This document shows, in pieces, positions 1 to 6,162 of a stretch of 8,173 nt of DNA. Below the pieces are notes generated by a model. That model was not told where the DNA came from, did not search any database, and saw only the letters and a program-made list of their open reading frames with translations. Position numbers and translations under genes: made by a program. Location: NCBI GenBank assembly GCA_002725445.1, contig PBPD01000075.1:1-8173 (forward strand), in the 5' to 3' direction. Within the stretch, counting starts at the first letter, position 1; each line of letters starts with the position of its first letter. Source of the stretch: Rickettsiales bacterium (GTDB lineage: Bacteria > Pseudomonadota > Alphaproteobacteria > Rickettsiales > UBA3002).

Positions 1-360
1 GCTACCAATAGGCGTATAGGACGCACGCACCTCAAGCGGTGCGCTCGCATCAAACCTTTTTTCCTTGTCCAACGATGGGCTGAGCACCAGCTCTGCAAGC
101 GATATATCATAACGCGCAGTACGGTCTGCGTAGCTTAAAGAAGGGGCATCCAACACAATCTCGGTGCTGACGGGAAAACCGCGCACCTGCACGTCCTGCA
201 CATTCAACAACACACCCTGTTTGGCATATTGCTCCTGATAATAAGCAAGGCTACGCTCGACAATGGCTTTGTGCGCATCGGCACTGGACGACCACACAAA
301 CCAATACCCAAACAAAGATATGGCCACGACTCCTGCAATAATGAGGAGCGTGCGCAACAT
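1..360 (-). CDS. DUF2125-like membrane-anchored protein (partial, C-terminus missing)
   Basis: This open frame begins with ATG at 358-360 and runs off the left edge without a stop, so only the first 120 residues are visible. The N-terminus has a short basic start (MLRT) and a hydrophobic segment at about residues 4-23, which reads as a signal anchor or uncleaved signal peptide. The rest would lie in the periplasm. It contains a short helical stretch rich in Ala, Tyr and Gln, then a beta-type pattern with VRGFPVSTEIVLDAPSL around residues 64-80. That 'GFP then short strand then P' layout resembles DUF2125, a family of unknown function common in Alphaproteobacteria. This is a pattern match from memory and DUF945- or AsmA-like proteins are alternatives. 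The gene starts 3 bp after the nadA stop, so it is probably co-transcribed and translationally coupled with nadA. No catalytic motif is visible. Confidence 0.6.
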   Translation of the reverse strand, partial: MLRTLLIIAGVVAISLFGYWFVWSSSADAHKAIVERSLAYYQEQYAKQGVLLNVQDVQVRGFPVSTEIVLDAPSLSYADRTARYDISLAELVLSPSLDKEKRFDASAPLEVRASYTPIGS

Positions 361-363
361 CGC

Positions 364-1374
364 TTACGCCTTTACTTTGATTTGTGTCGACATGTCGAGC
401 ATACGCTCAAGCGGCTTACGCGCGCTGTCAATCAGTTCATGTGGCAGAGTAATCTCCGGCGTGCGATCACGCATACAGAGATAAAGCTTTTCCATCGTGT
501 TCAATTTCATATACGGGCAGTTATTGCATGACACACAGGCCCCGCCCTCCTCCATGCCCGGCACGGGGTGGAACGTGCTGCCAGGAGAGAGCTGACGCAT
601 CTGATGGAGAATGCCCGGCTCGGTTAACACAATAAATGACTCGCCCGGATGCGCCTGCGTGAATTTAAGCAATGACGAAGTCGAACCGATGTGATCGGCA
701 TGGTTTAGCAGATTCTCAGGGCATTCAGGGTGCGCAATCACATGCGCGTTATCATGGCGGGTTTTCAGCTTCACCAACTCTTGCTCAGAGAAGCGCTCAT
801 GCACCATGCAGCTACCTTCCCATAGCAACATATCGCGCCCTGTTTTCTTAGCGAGATAGCCGCCCAGGAAACGATCCGGCGCGAAAATAATTGGCTGGTC
901 TTCAGGTATCTGCGCAATGATCGATTCGGCATTCGTGGAGGTCACAATAATATCTGACAAAGCCTTCACTTCCGCCGAGCAATTAATGTAAGTCAGCGCC
1001 AAATGGTCGGGGTGTGCCTCGCGAAAAGCGCGGAATTGCTCAGGTGGGCAGGAATATTCCAGCGAACAGCCTGCTTTCAAATCAGGCAACAGAACCGTGC
1101 GCTCAGGGTTTAATATCTTCGCCCCCTCGGCCATAAACTTCACGCCGCAGAATACAATAACATCCGCGTCGGTCTCAACCGCTTTGCGCGCAAGGTCAAG
1201 CGAATCGCCGATATGATCAGCGATATCCTGAATATCGTCATCCTGATAATAATGCGCCAGAATGACAGCGTTCATCTGGGTGCGCAGTCGATCAATTTCC
1301 GCCTCTAAATCCAGAGAGGCATCAACTGGCGGTATCCCAGCGTTAGCGCGGGTTTCTAAAGGGTGCTCAAACAT
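364..1374 (-). CDS. nadA: Quinolinate synthase NadA
   Basis: NadA condenses iminoaspartate with dihydroxyacetone phosphate to make quinolinate, the second step of de novo NAD synthesis, using a 4Fe-4S cluster in the cytoplasm. From the ATG at 1372-1374 the protein has 336 residues, normal for the family. The AHYYQ motif lies at residues 40-44. The three expected cluster ligands are present: Cys103 in GCSL, Cys189 in GSCMVH, and Cys286, the last of the CVSCNNC triplet at 280-286. Other family blocks are CGVKFMAEGAK, TSTNAE, FAPDRFLG, HPECP, GSTSSL and the C-terminal PLERML. A TTG at 1378-1380 would add two residues. Neither start has a clear ribosome binding site, and an in-frame TAA at 1399-1401 limits any extension. 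No nadB or nadC is in the window; the partner downstream is the DUF2125-like gene. Confidence 0.96.
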   Translation of the reverse strand: MFEHPLETRANAGIPPVDASLDLEAEIDRLRTQMNAVILAHYYQDDDIQDIADHIGDSLDLARKAVETDADVIVFCGVKFMAEGAKILNPERTVLLPDLKAGCSLEYSCPPEQFRAFREAHPDHLALTYINCSAEVKALSDIIVTSTNAESIIAQIPEDQPIIFAPDRFLGGYLAKKTGRDMLLWEGSCMVHERFSEQELVKLKTRHDNAHVIAHPECPENLLNHADHIGSTSSLLKFTQAHPGESFIVLTEPGILHQMRQLSPGSTFHPVPGMEEGGACVSCNNCPYMKLNTMEKLYLCMRDRTPEITLPHELIDSARKPLERMLDMSTQIKVKA

Positions 1375-1391
1375 TAACAAAAAATCAAAAA

Positions 1392-1444
1392 TTAACTTTT
1401 AATCGCCGACTTCCGAAAACAGCCTAGCAAAAATAGTTACCTCC
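1392..1444 (-). promoter_or_regulatory. Strong ribosome binding site with possible 12-codon leader ORF ahead of nadA
   Basis: On the minus strand GGAGGT (plus positions 1439-1444) is the strongest Shine-Dalgarno-like sequence in the nadA leader. It is about 65 bases from the nadA start, too far to serve it. Eight bases after it a TTG (1428-1430) opens a 12-codon frame ending in TAA at 1392-1394, with predicted residues (M/L)LGCFRKSAIKS. It could be a leader peptide, the remnant of an older start, or chance. No composition bias such as a run of regulatory codons is evident. Confidence 0.25.
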
Positions 1445-1452
1445 GTTAACAC

Positions 1453-1487
1453 TTTTATGCAACTTATAATGCACTCTTTATGTGCAA
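1453..1487. promoter_or_regulatory. Repeated TGCA elements upstream of nadA (candidate operator)
   Basis: Three TGCA-containing elements occur at roughly 12-base steps: TTATGCAAC (1455-1463), TAATGCAC (1467-1474) and TATGTGCAAA (1479-1488, one base past the listed end). The last two form the inverted repeat TGCAC/GTGCA (1470-1474 and 1482-1486) around a 7-base spacer. A TATAAT lies on the plus strand at 1465-1470, and on the minus strand the same place reads TTATAA. The position, between the ArsC-like gene and nadA, suits a nadA promoter or operator. I cannot assign a regulator. Confidence 0.3.
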
Positions 1488-1511
1488 AAAATCTGTTGCC
1501 GGTATGGAAAC

Positions 1512-1865
1512 TTACGACGCTAACGTTTCTTTGTAGCTATCGGCATCGAATCCAAGTAATCGGGGCTGCGTATCGGCCAGTATAGGCCGCTTGATGATAG
1601 ATGGCTTCTCCAACATCAATGCAATGGCGGTTTCATCATCCACTATCTTTGCACGCTCTGCCTCATCCAGACGACGCCACGTCATGCCTTTGCGATTAAG
1701 CACCTGTTCCCAACCAAAGGTTTTAACCGCTTCACGCAACGCATCTTCGTCCACACCTTGCTTTTTATAGTCGTGAAATGCGTAGGAAATATCATTATCG
1801 GCCAACCATTTACGCGCTTTCTTGACGGTGTCGCAATTAGGTATGGCATACATGGTCAGTGGCAT
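1512..1865 (-). CDS. ArsC-related thioredoxin-fold protein, YffB type (Spx/MgsR/ArsC family)
   Basis: This 117-residue protein has the thioredoxin-like fold of the ArsC family. The N-terminus gives a beta strand followed by PNCDTVKKARKWL (residues 9-21), with Cys11 as the single cysteine and presumed nucleophile. FHDYKKQGVD (30-39), WEQVLNRKGMTWRRLDE (52-68) and MLEKPSIIKRPIL (84-96) follow the YffB pattern closely. The KRP block holds the arginine (Arg93) that corresponds to the anion-binding Arg of arsenate reductases. YffB-type proteins are often annotated as arsenate reductase, but the physiological substrate is not settled and no ars genes are nearby. A glutathione-dependent thiol reductase role is family inference. 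The start is well supported by AGGAGA five bases before the ATG. The gene is transcribed away from the plus-strand gene at 1951. Confidence 0.92.
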   Translation of the reverse strand: MPLTMYAIPNCDTVKKARKWLADNDISYAFHDYKKQGVDEDALREAVKTFGWEQVLNRKGMTWRRLDEAERAKIVDDETAIALMLEKPSIIKRPILADTQPRLLGFDADSYKETLAS

Positions 1866-1950
1866 CTATGTCTCCTGTGTGTAGATTTTCGTTACATCTA
1901 TAGGTAGGCCTCCGAAAGTAGGTGTTCAATAGGCAAAAATACGCTACAAC
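1866..1950. promoter_or_regulatory. Divergent intergenic region with ribosome binding site for the ArsC-like gene
   Basis: These 85 bases separate two genes transcribed outward, so promoters for both must lie here or overlap the gene ends. On the minus strand AGGAGA (1871-1876) is a good ribosome binding site for the ArsC-like gene. On the plus side no good ribosome binding site precedes the ATG at 1951; the nearest AGG is about 17 bases upstream. I see no convincing -35/-10 pair. TTGAAC on the minus strand (1924-1929) is a weak -35 candidate only. Confidence 0.4.
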
Positions 1951-3087
1951 ATGAGTATGGTTTGGGAGCATGCAGGCAGCCTCGCCACAGGCGAGCACTC
2001 AGAATACGAAGTGAGAAACGGTGGCAAAGAACCTGTCACCGTGGCAGATGAGAAGTATTGGGTGTGCCATGGCTATTATGTACCCTATTACCCGATTGGC
2101 CCCGAAATGGACGAGGACGAGCAGGAAATTTCCCGCCACAAACTCGCAATTGATCTGACAAAACGGTTTTTCCGGAATGCAGAATTGGGCATTAATGTGC
2201 GCTTTTCTTACAAAGAAGTGTTGGCCTTGCGCAAACGCTACGCCAGCGCAGACAAAGAATCCGAGGAAAGACGTGCATTAGGTGCATTGCTGGTTGGTGC
2301 AATCGTCAATCGCATTGAGCGTCTCTCCCATGCTATTTTGCAGGAAAAGCAGCTGGAATCTGTACTTGAAGATTATCCGCATGACGATGCCGATACATTA
2401 CGCACACATGTCAAAAGCTCGTTCATTGAAAGCTCGCTGGAGCAAGAAACCGATGCCCCCAATTACCGTCAGCAACTATCTGACCTACAGCACACCCTGA
2501 TGATTGACGACACGCTGGTGGGCGCTGTACGCCGCCGTGACCGCGCACGTGACCGCGACGCTATTCTGCCCGAAATGATATCCGAACTTATCAAGCCGGT
2601 GTCATACAGCCTGCGCATGACTTCGCGCGGACGCGCGTTGAAAATTGGCGAGGCGATGGAAGCGATGGATGAGGCAAATCACGCGCTGCAACAGCTTGTC
2701 GAAGCCTCCTGCGACGCCATTGATATCCCTGCAGAACTCGCGCAGCTAATCGAGGCGTTCACCATGTCGGCCAAGCGCCGTGCTGGCATTAAAACCGACG
2801 ATGCTGATGGCTATGTGGACGCCGAAGTGGCATACAAAGCCGCAGAAAACGCCGTTCATGAAATTATACATCCTATCATCCAAGAGGCCCGCAGCACCCA
2901 AATGGCGCATGTGCTGGACGTCTATCGTATCATTCGCCGTGGTGTCGCACTCATTGATGATATGGCCGAGATTCGCAATCCGAGAAATCAAATGGCATTT
3001 TTGGAGGGCGAAGAGCGGGAAACACTCATCTCCAGCGTGAGCCAACTGCAAATAGACACAGAAGAATGCATTGCCTATTATAAATAG
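1951..3087 (+). CDS. Uncharacterised acidic helical protein (378 aa)
   Basis: I do not recognise this protein. It has 378 residues, no signal peptide and no clear membrane helix, so it is probably cytoplasmic. A short N-terminal part has an aromatic, Cys-containing stretch (YWVCHGYYVPYYPIGP, 36-51). The rest reads as almost continuous amphipathic helices rich in Glu, Asp, Arg and Ala. A strongly charged segment, RRRDRARDRD, lies at 194-203 and separates two helical halves. There is no nucleotide-binding loop, zinc cluster or catalytic motif; Cys39, Cys254 and Cys372 are isolated. Base composition matches the neighbours, so recent transfer is not indicated. The ATG at 1951 is the first possible start after an in-frame TAG at 1930-1932; Met3 at 1957 is the alternative. 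It is the only plus-strand gene here and ends 6 bp from the convergent UPF0260 gene, with no obvious terminator between. Confidence 0.82.
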   Translation: MSMVWEHAGSLATGEHSEYEVRNGGKEPVTVADEKYWVCHGYYVPYYPIGPEMDEDEQEISRHKLAIDLTKRFFRNAELGINVRFSYKEVLALRKRYASADKESEERRALGALLVGAIVNRIERLSHAILQEKQLESVLEDYPHDDADTLRTHVKSSFIESSLEQETDAPNYRQQLSDLQHTLMIDDTLVGAVRRRDRARDRDAILPEMISELIKPVSYSLRMTSRGRALKIGEAMEAMDEANHALQQLVEASCDAIDIPAELAQLIEAFTMSAKRRAGIKTDDADGYVDAEVAYKAAENAVHEIIHPIIQEARSTQMAHVLDVYRIIRRGVALIDDMAEIRNPRNQMAFLEGEERETLISSVSQLQIDTEECIAYYK

Positions 3088-3093
3088 GCGCAG

Positions 3094-3525
3094 CTAGTCC
3101 GAAGGTGGCGGCACATAAATGCCCCAATCCGCATCCTCTTCCGAAACCACCTCACCCCGCATGGAGGGACCTTCAGTGTGCACACGCTCTTTATCGCCGC
3201 ACACAAGGTGATGCCACTCCGGCAGCTCATAGCCCAGCGCTACCAGCCGATAGCCGCATGTGTGGGGCAGCCAGTCCATTTCATGCACATTGTCGGGCGT
3301 AATCAACACACAATCAGGCACATTCTTCTGCCGATTCGCATAGTCGCTGCATTGATGGCTGCATAAATCCAGATATTTACACGACACATTGCTTAAGGTC
3401 TGCTCGCCCGTATCCATATCCTCCAGCCGGATCTGGCAACATAAACCACACCCGTCACACAGCGACTCCCATTCCTGGGCGCTCATCTCTTTCAGTGGTT
3501 TGGAGATAAAGTCAGGCTGCGCCAT
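3094..3525 (-). CDS. UPF0260/YcgN family CxxCxxCC cysteine-cluster protein
   Basis: This 143-residue protein matches the YcgN (UPF0260) family over its length. WESLCDGCGLCC (19-30) gives the Cys23-x2-Cys26-x2-Cys29-Cys30 cluster. It is followed by NVSCKYLDL (46-54), Cys55, Cys59, DCVLITPDN (71-79) and WLPHTCGYRL (85-94). Such cysteine clusters are thought to bind a metal or iron-sulfur centre; the family's function is unknown. The C-terminal tail from about residue 110 is less conserved. Its ATG lies 2 bp after the stop of the upstream hydrolase gene. The only ribosome-binding-like sequence, GGTAGG, overlaps that stop and sits one base from the ATG, so translational coupling to the hydrolase is likely. 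It converges with the plus-strand gene ending at 3087. Confidence 0.93.
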   Translation of the reverse strand: MAQPDFISKPLKEMSAQEWESLCDGCGLCCQIRLEDMDTGEQTLSNVSCKYLDLCSHQCSDYANRQKNVPDCVLITPDNVHEMDWLPHTCGYRLVALGYELPEWHHLVCGDKERVHTEGPSMRGEVVSEEDADWGIYVPPPSD

Positions 3526-3527
3526 AC

Positions 3528-4403
3528 CTACCGCGCATGCGCCTTAAACCAGGCATCAATCTCGTTTAGCACATCATCCATCTGGCGGTTGAGGAAATGA
3601 TCCCCGCCCGAATAGCGAATCAATTTATGTGGCTGGCCGTTTTCTTCCATCAGGCTTGCCAACTGCTCGGAATGCGCGATATCTACCACATCGTCCGCAT
3701 CGCCATGTTGCAGCAATAACGGTACGGTAATCTTTTCAGGCCAACAGACCGCAGAACGCGCTTCCAGCTGCTCCCACAATTCCGCATCACTCTCGTGCGG
3801 AATCAGCGGCTTATAAACCCGCTCATGCATTTCGGGGCGTTCTTCTTTGGTGGCGCGCAAATCGGCCAGCCCGGCCACGCTGGCAGCGGCGTTCACTTCG
3901 GCGCCATGCTTCAGCCCAAGATAGGTCATCATACCGCCACGCGACCAGCCCGCCAGATAGGCGTTCTTGCCATCCCACTCGGGCATCTCTTTACTCAATT
4001 CCAGCAGGCGCAACACGTCATGCACATCGGCGCCGCCAAATTCCTCCTGCCCGTCACCGCCATCATTGCCGCGAAAATTCGTCGACAGCACGATGTAGCC
4101 CTTGGCGGCCAGCGGCGCGAGCAAACGCAATACCTGCACTACGGTCAGCATGCCATAGCGGCGCGAACCACCACGGTTAAACACCATGAGCGGCAGCTCA
4201 CCATCAGGCTCGGCAGGCATGCATTGAATGCCGGTTACGTCCAGCCCATCCGACTCATAGACAATTTGCGAGGTCACTACATTGTCGATACGCTCAAACT
4301 TCTCCACCATCTTCTGGTAGAGCACCGGATCAAGCGGCTTGGGGAAAACACCCTCGGCCAGCTCTTCCGCACTATGCGGTGTGAAGGGAGTAATTTCTTT
4401 CAT
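3528..4403 (-). CDS. Alpha/beta-hydrolase, S9 prolyl-oligopeptidase/dienelactone-hydrolase type
   Basis: From the ATG at 4401-4403 the protein has 291 residues. Residues 40-70 form a strand-rich lead-in (TSQIVYESDGLDVTGIQCMP). A hydrolase core follows: PLMVFNRGGS at 71-80 fits the oxyanion region and GYIVLSTNFRGNDGG at 102-116. GWSRGG supplies the nucleophile Ser154, HGDADDVV (233-240) the acid, probably Asp237, and GGDHFL the His269. This order and spacing is typical of serine alpha/beta-hydrolases of the S9 C-terminal type, without the beta-propeller of full prolyl oligopeptidases. Substrate is unknown: ester, lactone or peptide bonds are all possible. No signal peptide is seen, so it is probably cytoplasmic. 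A longer frame back to 4523 exists, but its extra residues overlap the glycosyltransferase end and look like noise. The 37-bp gap upstream and 2-bp gap downstream suggest operon membership. Confidence 0.9.
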   Translation of the reverse strand: MKEITPFTPHSAEELAEGVFPKPLDPVLYQKMVEKFERIDNVVTSQIVYESDGLDVTGIQCMPAEPDGELPLMVFNRGGSRRYGMLTVVQVLRLLAPLAAKGYIVLSTNFRGNDGGDGQEEFGGADVHDVLRLLELSKEMPEWDGKNAYLAGWSRGGMMTYLGLKHGAEVNAAASVAGLADLRATKEERPEMHERVYKPLIPHESDAELWEQLEARSAVCWPEKITVPLLLQHGDADDVVDIAHSEQLASLMEENGQPHKLIRYSGGDHFLNRQMDDVLNEIDAWFKAHAR

Positions 4404-4440
4404 GCTGCTTGATAACGCGTTGCCTGCACGCGCGCAAGGG

Positions 4441-5640
4441 CTAACGCGCTTTGCTGCGCCCGGGCTGCAGCTCAGGCTCCACGCCCTGATGGCGCTGCAC
4501 CAGATAGTCCGCGAAGGCCTCATGGCCGTTTATGCGCACATCTGTCTTGGGCGGCACACGGCGCTGGGCATAGGTTTTATCCAGAATAGAGGCGAACTCG
4601 CGCGGTGAACGATCGAGGTTAAACTCCACCTTACTGATTTGCGGGCAATGTTTGGCCAATGCGCCCGCGCGCTCATATTCCTGTGTGTTGGCAAAGCGGA
4701 AACGGTCGGAGCCGACATAATGCGGCACAATCACCGCGGGCATGCCCAGAGCGGCAATCTCCACCGAAGAGATACCCGCCTGACTTACCGCCATATCAGC
4801 ACCGCGCAATTTATCCAGATAGCTACCATTCACGCGCTCTATCTCGATGCCGCCCACCTCAGCCGCTTTGGCTTTCATGGCATCAAATTTCTCGCCTGAT
4901 AAATCATTGCTCACAAACATGCGCCATGTTTTGTCTTTCAGCTCGCTTTGCACAAAAGGCTTTGCCTCGATGAGATTATTGAAGAAAAACTCGCGCGCCT
5001 CGTCAAAGCCACCGCCTGCGCTTATCACCACTTCATTATTGCTTGGCAGGCGCTCCATCTCGGGCACAGGATAGCCCGTATACAGCATTTTATTCAGCAG
5101 CTTGCGATGCAGCGAATGGCCGAAGAAACGATCGTTAGGGTGCTTCATCAGCGCGTCGTCGCCCTGCACCAGCACACTGTCATAATGCTCTAGCAAGCCT
5201 TCGGCTCGCAACTTCTCGTTGTCGCAGAGCGGGTCGGGATAGTCGCGCACATAGCCAAACACGTTCAACGCGCGCCCCTCTTCCTGCGCGGCTTTATGCA
5301 TCTCATCGAGCACAAACCCCATTTTGTTGGAGATGCTGGGAATCGAGAGCGGAATATTCTCCGTCACAAATATATCCGGCTGATAGGTGCGATACGCCTC
5401 CATAATCGCCTCGCGGAAATTCGGCTGATTAAAGCGCGGAATCTGCACAATGGTCGCGCCTTCTGGCCGCAGGCGGGCAAGGCTTTCATCGTCCGACAGC
5501 AGAACCACCTCGCACCCACGGGCACGCAACGCTTGCGTCACACGGTCGGCAATCACCATATGGCCGGAGCTGGTGGTCGAGCTGACCCACAACATCACCC
5601 GCGGCTTATCGCCGTGCGTATGGTTAGAAACTTCCGTCAT
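4441..5640 (-). CDS. MurG-like GT-B glycosyltransferase (GT28-type, COG4671-like)
   Basis: This 399-residue cytoplasmic protein has two Rossmann-like halves of a GT-B glycosyltransferase. The N-terminal half starts with VMLWVSSTTSSGHMVIADRV (15-34), where the SGH takes the place of the glycine-rich loop and His in MurG relatives. FGYVRDYPD (128-136), SVLVQGDD (155-162) and KMLYTGYPVP (184-193) resemble COG4671, a set of predicted transferases. The C-terminal half starts with VVISAGGGFDEARE (204-217). It carries the family's donor-sugar block SQAGISSVEIAALGMPAVIV (286-305), equivalent to the MurG region that contacts UDP-sugar. MurG itself would show a GGTGGH loop, so this is a relative rather than MurG. 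Donor and acceptor are not readable; no cell-wall gene adjoins it. The ATG at 5638-5640 has no strong ribosome binding site, and a 69-bp gap separates it from the upstream RDD gene. Confidence 0.85.
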   Translation of the reverse strand: MTEVSNHTHGDKPRVMLWVSSTTSSGHMVIADRVTQALRARGCEVVLLSDDESLARLRPEGATIVQIPRFNQPNFREAIMEAYRTYQPDIFVTENIPLSIPSISNKMGFVLDEMHKAAQEEGRALNVFGYVRDYPDPLCDNEKLRAEGLLEHYDSVLVQGDDALMKHPNDRFFGHSLHRKLLNKMLYTGYPVPEMERLPSNNEVVISAGGGFDEAREFFFNNLIEAKPFVQSELKDKTWRMFVSNDLSGEKFDAMKAKAAEVGGIEIERVNGSYLDKLRGADMAVSQAGISSVEIAALGMPAVIVPHYVGSDRFRFANTQEYERAGALAKHCPQISKVEFNLDRSPREFASILDKTYAQRRVPPKTDVRINGHEAFADYLVQRHQGVEPELQPGRSKAR

Positions 5641-5709
5641 GCCGCAAGCATAGAGCGCTTATGTGACGGGATTATGACGAAACGTGATTATTATCAGCTT
5701 ACTAGCACG

Positions 5710-6162
5710 TCAGCCATTGGGGTGTTTGGGCTGCATCATGTCTTCGGTCGCCAGCCGCACGCCCAGCAAAATATCGTGCAAGGTGCGTCGGTCTTTGCGG
5801 AACAGCAACAACAACCAGCTTAGCCCAGCGGTCACCAGCGTAAGCGACACCGCCAGATAGGCATGTGCCGGCCACAAAATGAAGCCCGGAAGGCCGAGTG
5901 AGCCATCGCGTCTGCCGGGGTATAATTTCAGCCCAAAGAGTTCGGTGCCGAATGTACCGCCACCACGGCCAGTGAAAATGGAGAACAGCATATAATAGGC
6001 AAAGGGCGCAATCAACGGCCATGTCCAGCTCTCCAGCACCAGCCCGACAATCAGTGCAAAAATGCCAAAAATCACCATATCCGTCCAGAACGCGCCTATG
6101 CGCTTCATGGCTATGGCTGCAAAGCCAAAATCGTCAATGTCTATTTCTTCAAGTGAGGGCAT
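5710..6162 (-). CDS. RDD-family integral membrane protein
   Basis: From the ATG at 6160-6162 the protein has 150 residues and three hydrophobic stretches: about 25-43, 47-64 and a long one at 93-121 that may be one or two helices. RDD signatures are present: KRIGAFWTD (20-28) with Arg21 and Asp28 at the first membrane helix, GTELFGLKL (72-80) after the second, and FRKDRRTLHDILLGVRL (121-137) with Asp124, Arg126 and Asp130. RDD proteins are inner-membrane proteins of poorly known function; some are linked to ion exchange, which cannot be deduced here. A GTG at 6163-6165 is an alternative start adding one residue. The gene starts inside the last codons of the upstream AT-rich gene (14-base overlap). 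Its own GC content is much higher than that gene's. Confidence 0.9.
   Translation of the reverse strand: MPSLEEIDIDDFGFAAIAMKRIGAFWTDMVIFGIFALIVGLVLESWTWPLIAPFAYYMLFSIFTGRGGGTFGTELFGLKLYPGRRDGSLGLPGFILWPAHAYLAVSLTLVTAGLSWLLLLFRKDRRTLHDILLGVRLATEDMMQPKHPNG

Noticed and set aside
1375..1380. TTG start for nadA two codons upstream
   Set aside because: It has no better ribosome binding site than the ATG at 1372-1374; it remains possible but is not preferred.
1470..1490. Inverted repeat followed by A/T run as an intrinsic terminator for the ArsC-like gene
   Set aside because: The stem is only 5 base pairs and on the minus strand the T run comes before the hairpin, so it cannot act as a standard terminator in that direction.
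3795..4412. 205-codon open frame on the plus strand
   Set aside because: It is antisense to the hydrolase, whose catalytic triad is clear. The predicted protein is His/Arg/Gln-rich without family features, a typical shadow of a GC-rich gene.
4404..4523. 40-residue N-terminal extension of the hydrolase
   Set aside because: It would overlap the glycosyltransferase end by 83 bases and has the composition of an out-of-frame read; the ATG at 4401-4403 fits better.
5641..5709. Possible internal promoter before the glycosyltransferase (CATAAT on the minus strand)
   Set aside because: No -35 element with proper spacing is visible and short AT-rich matches are expected by chance.
5296..5823. 175-codon open frame on the plus strand
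   Set aside because: It runs antisense across the glycosyltransferase start, the gap and the RDD end; both real genes show family motifs and this frame does not.
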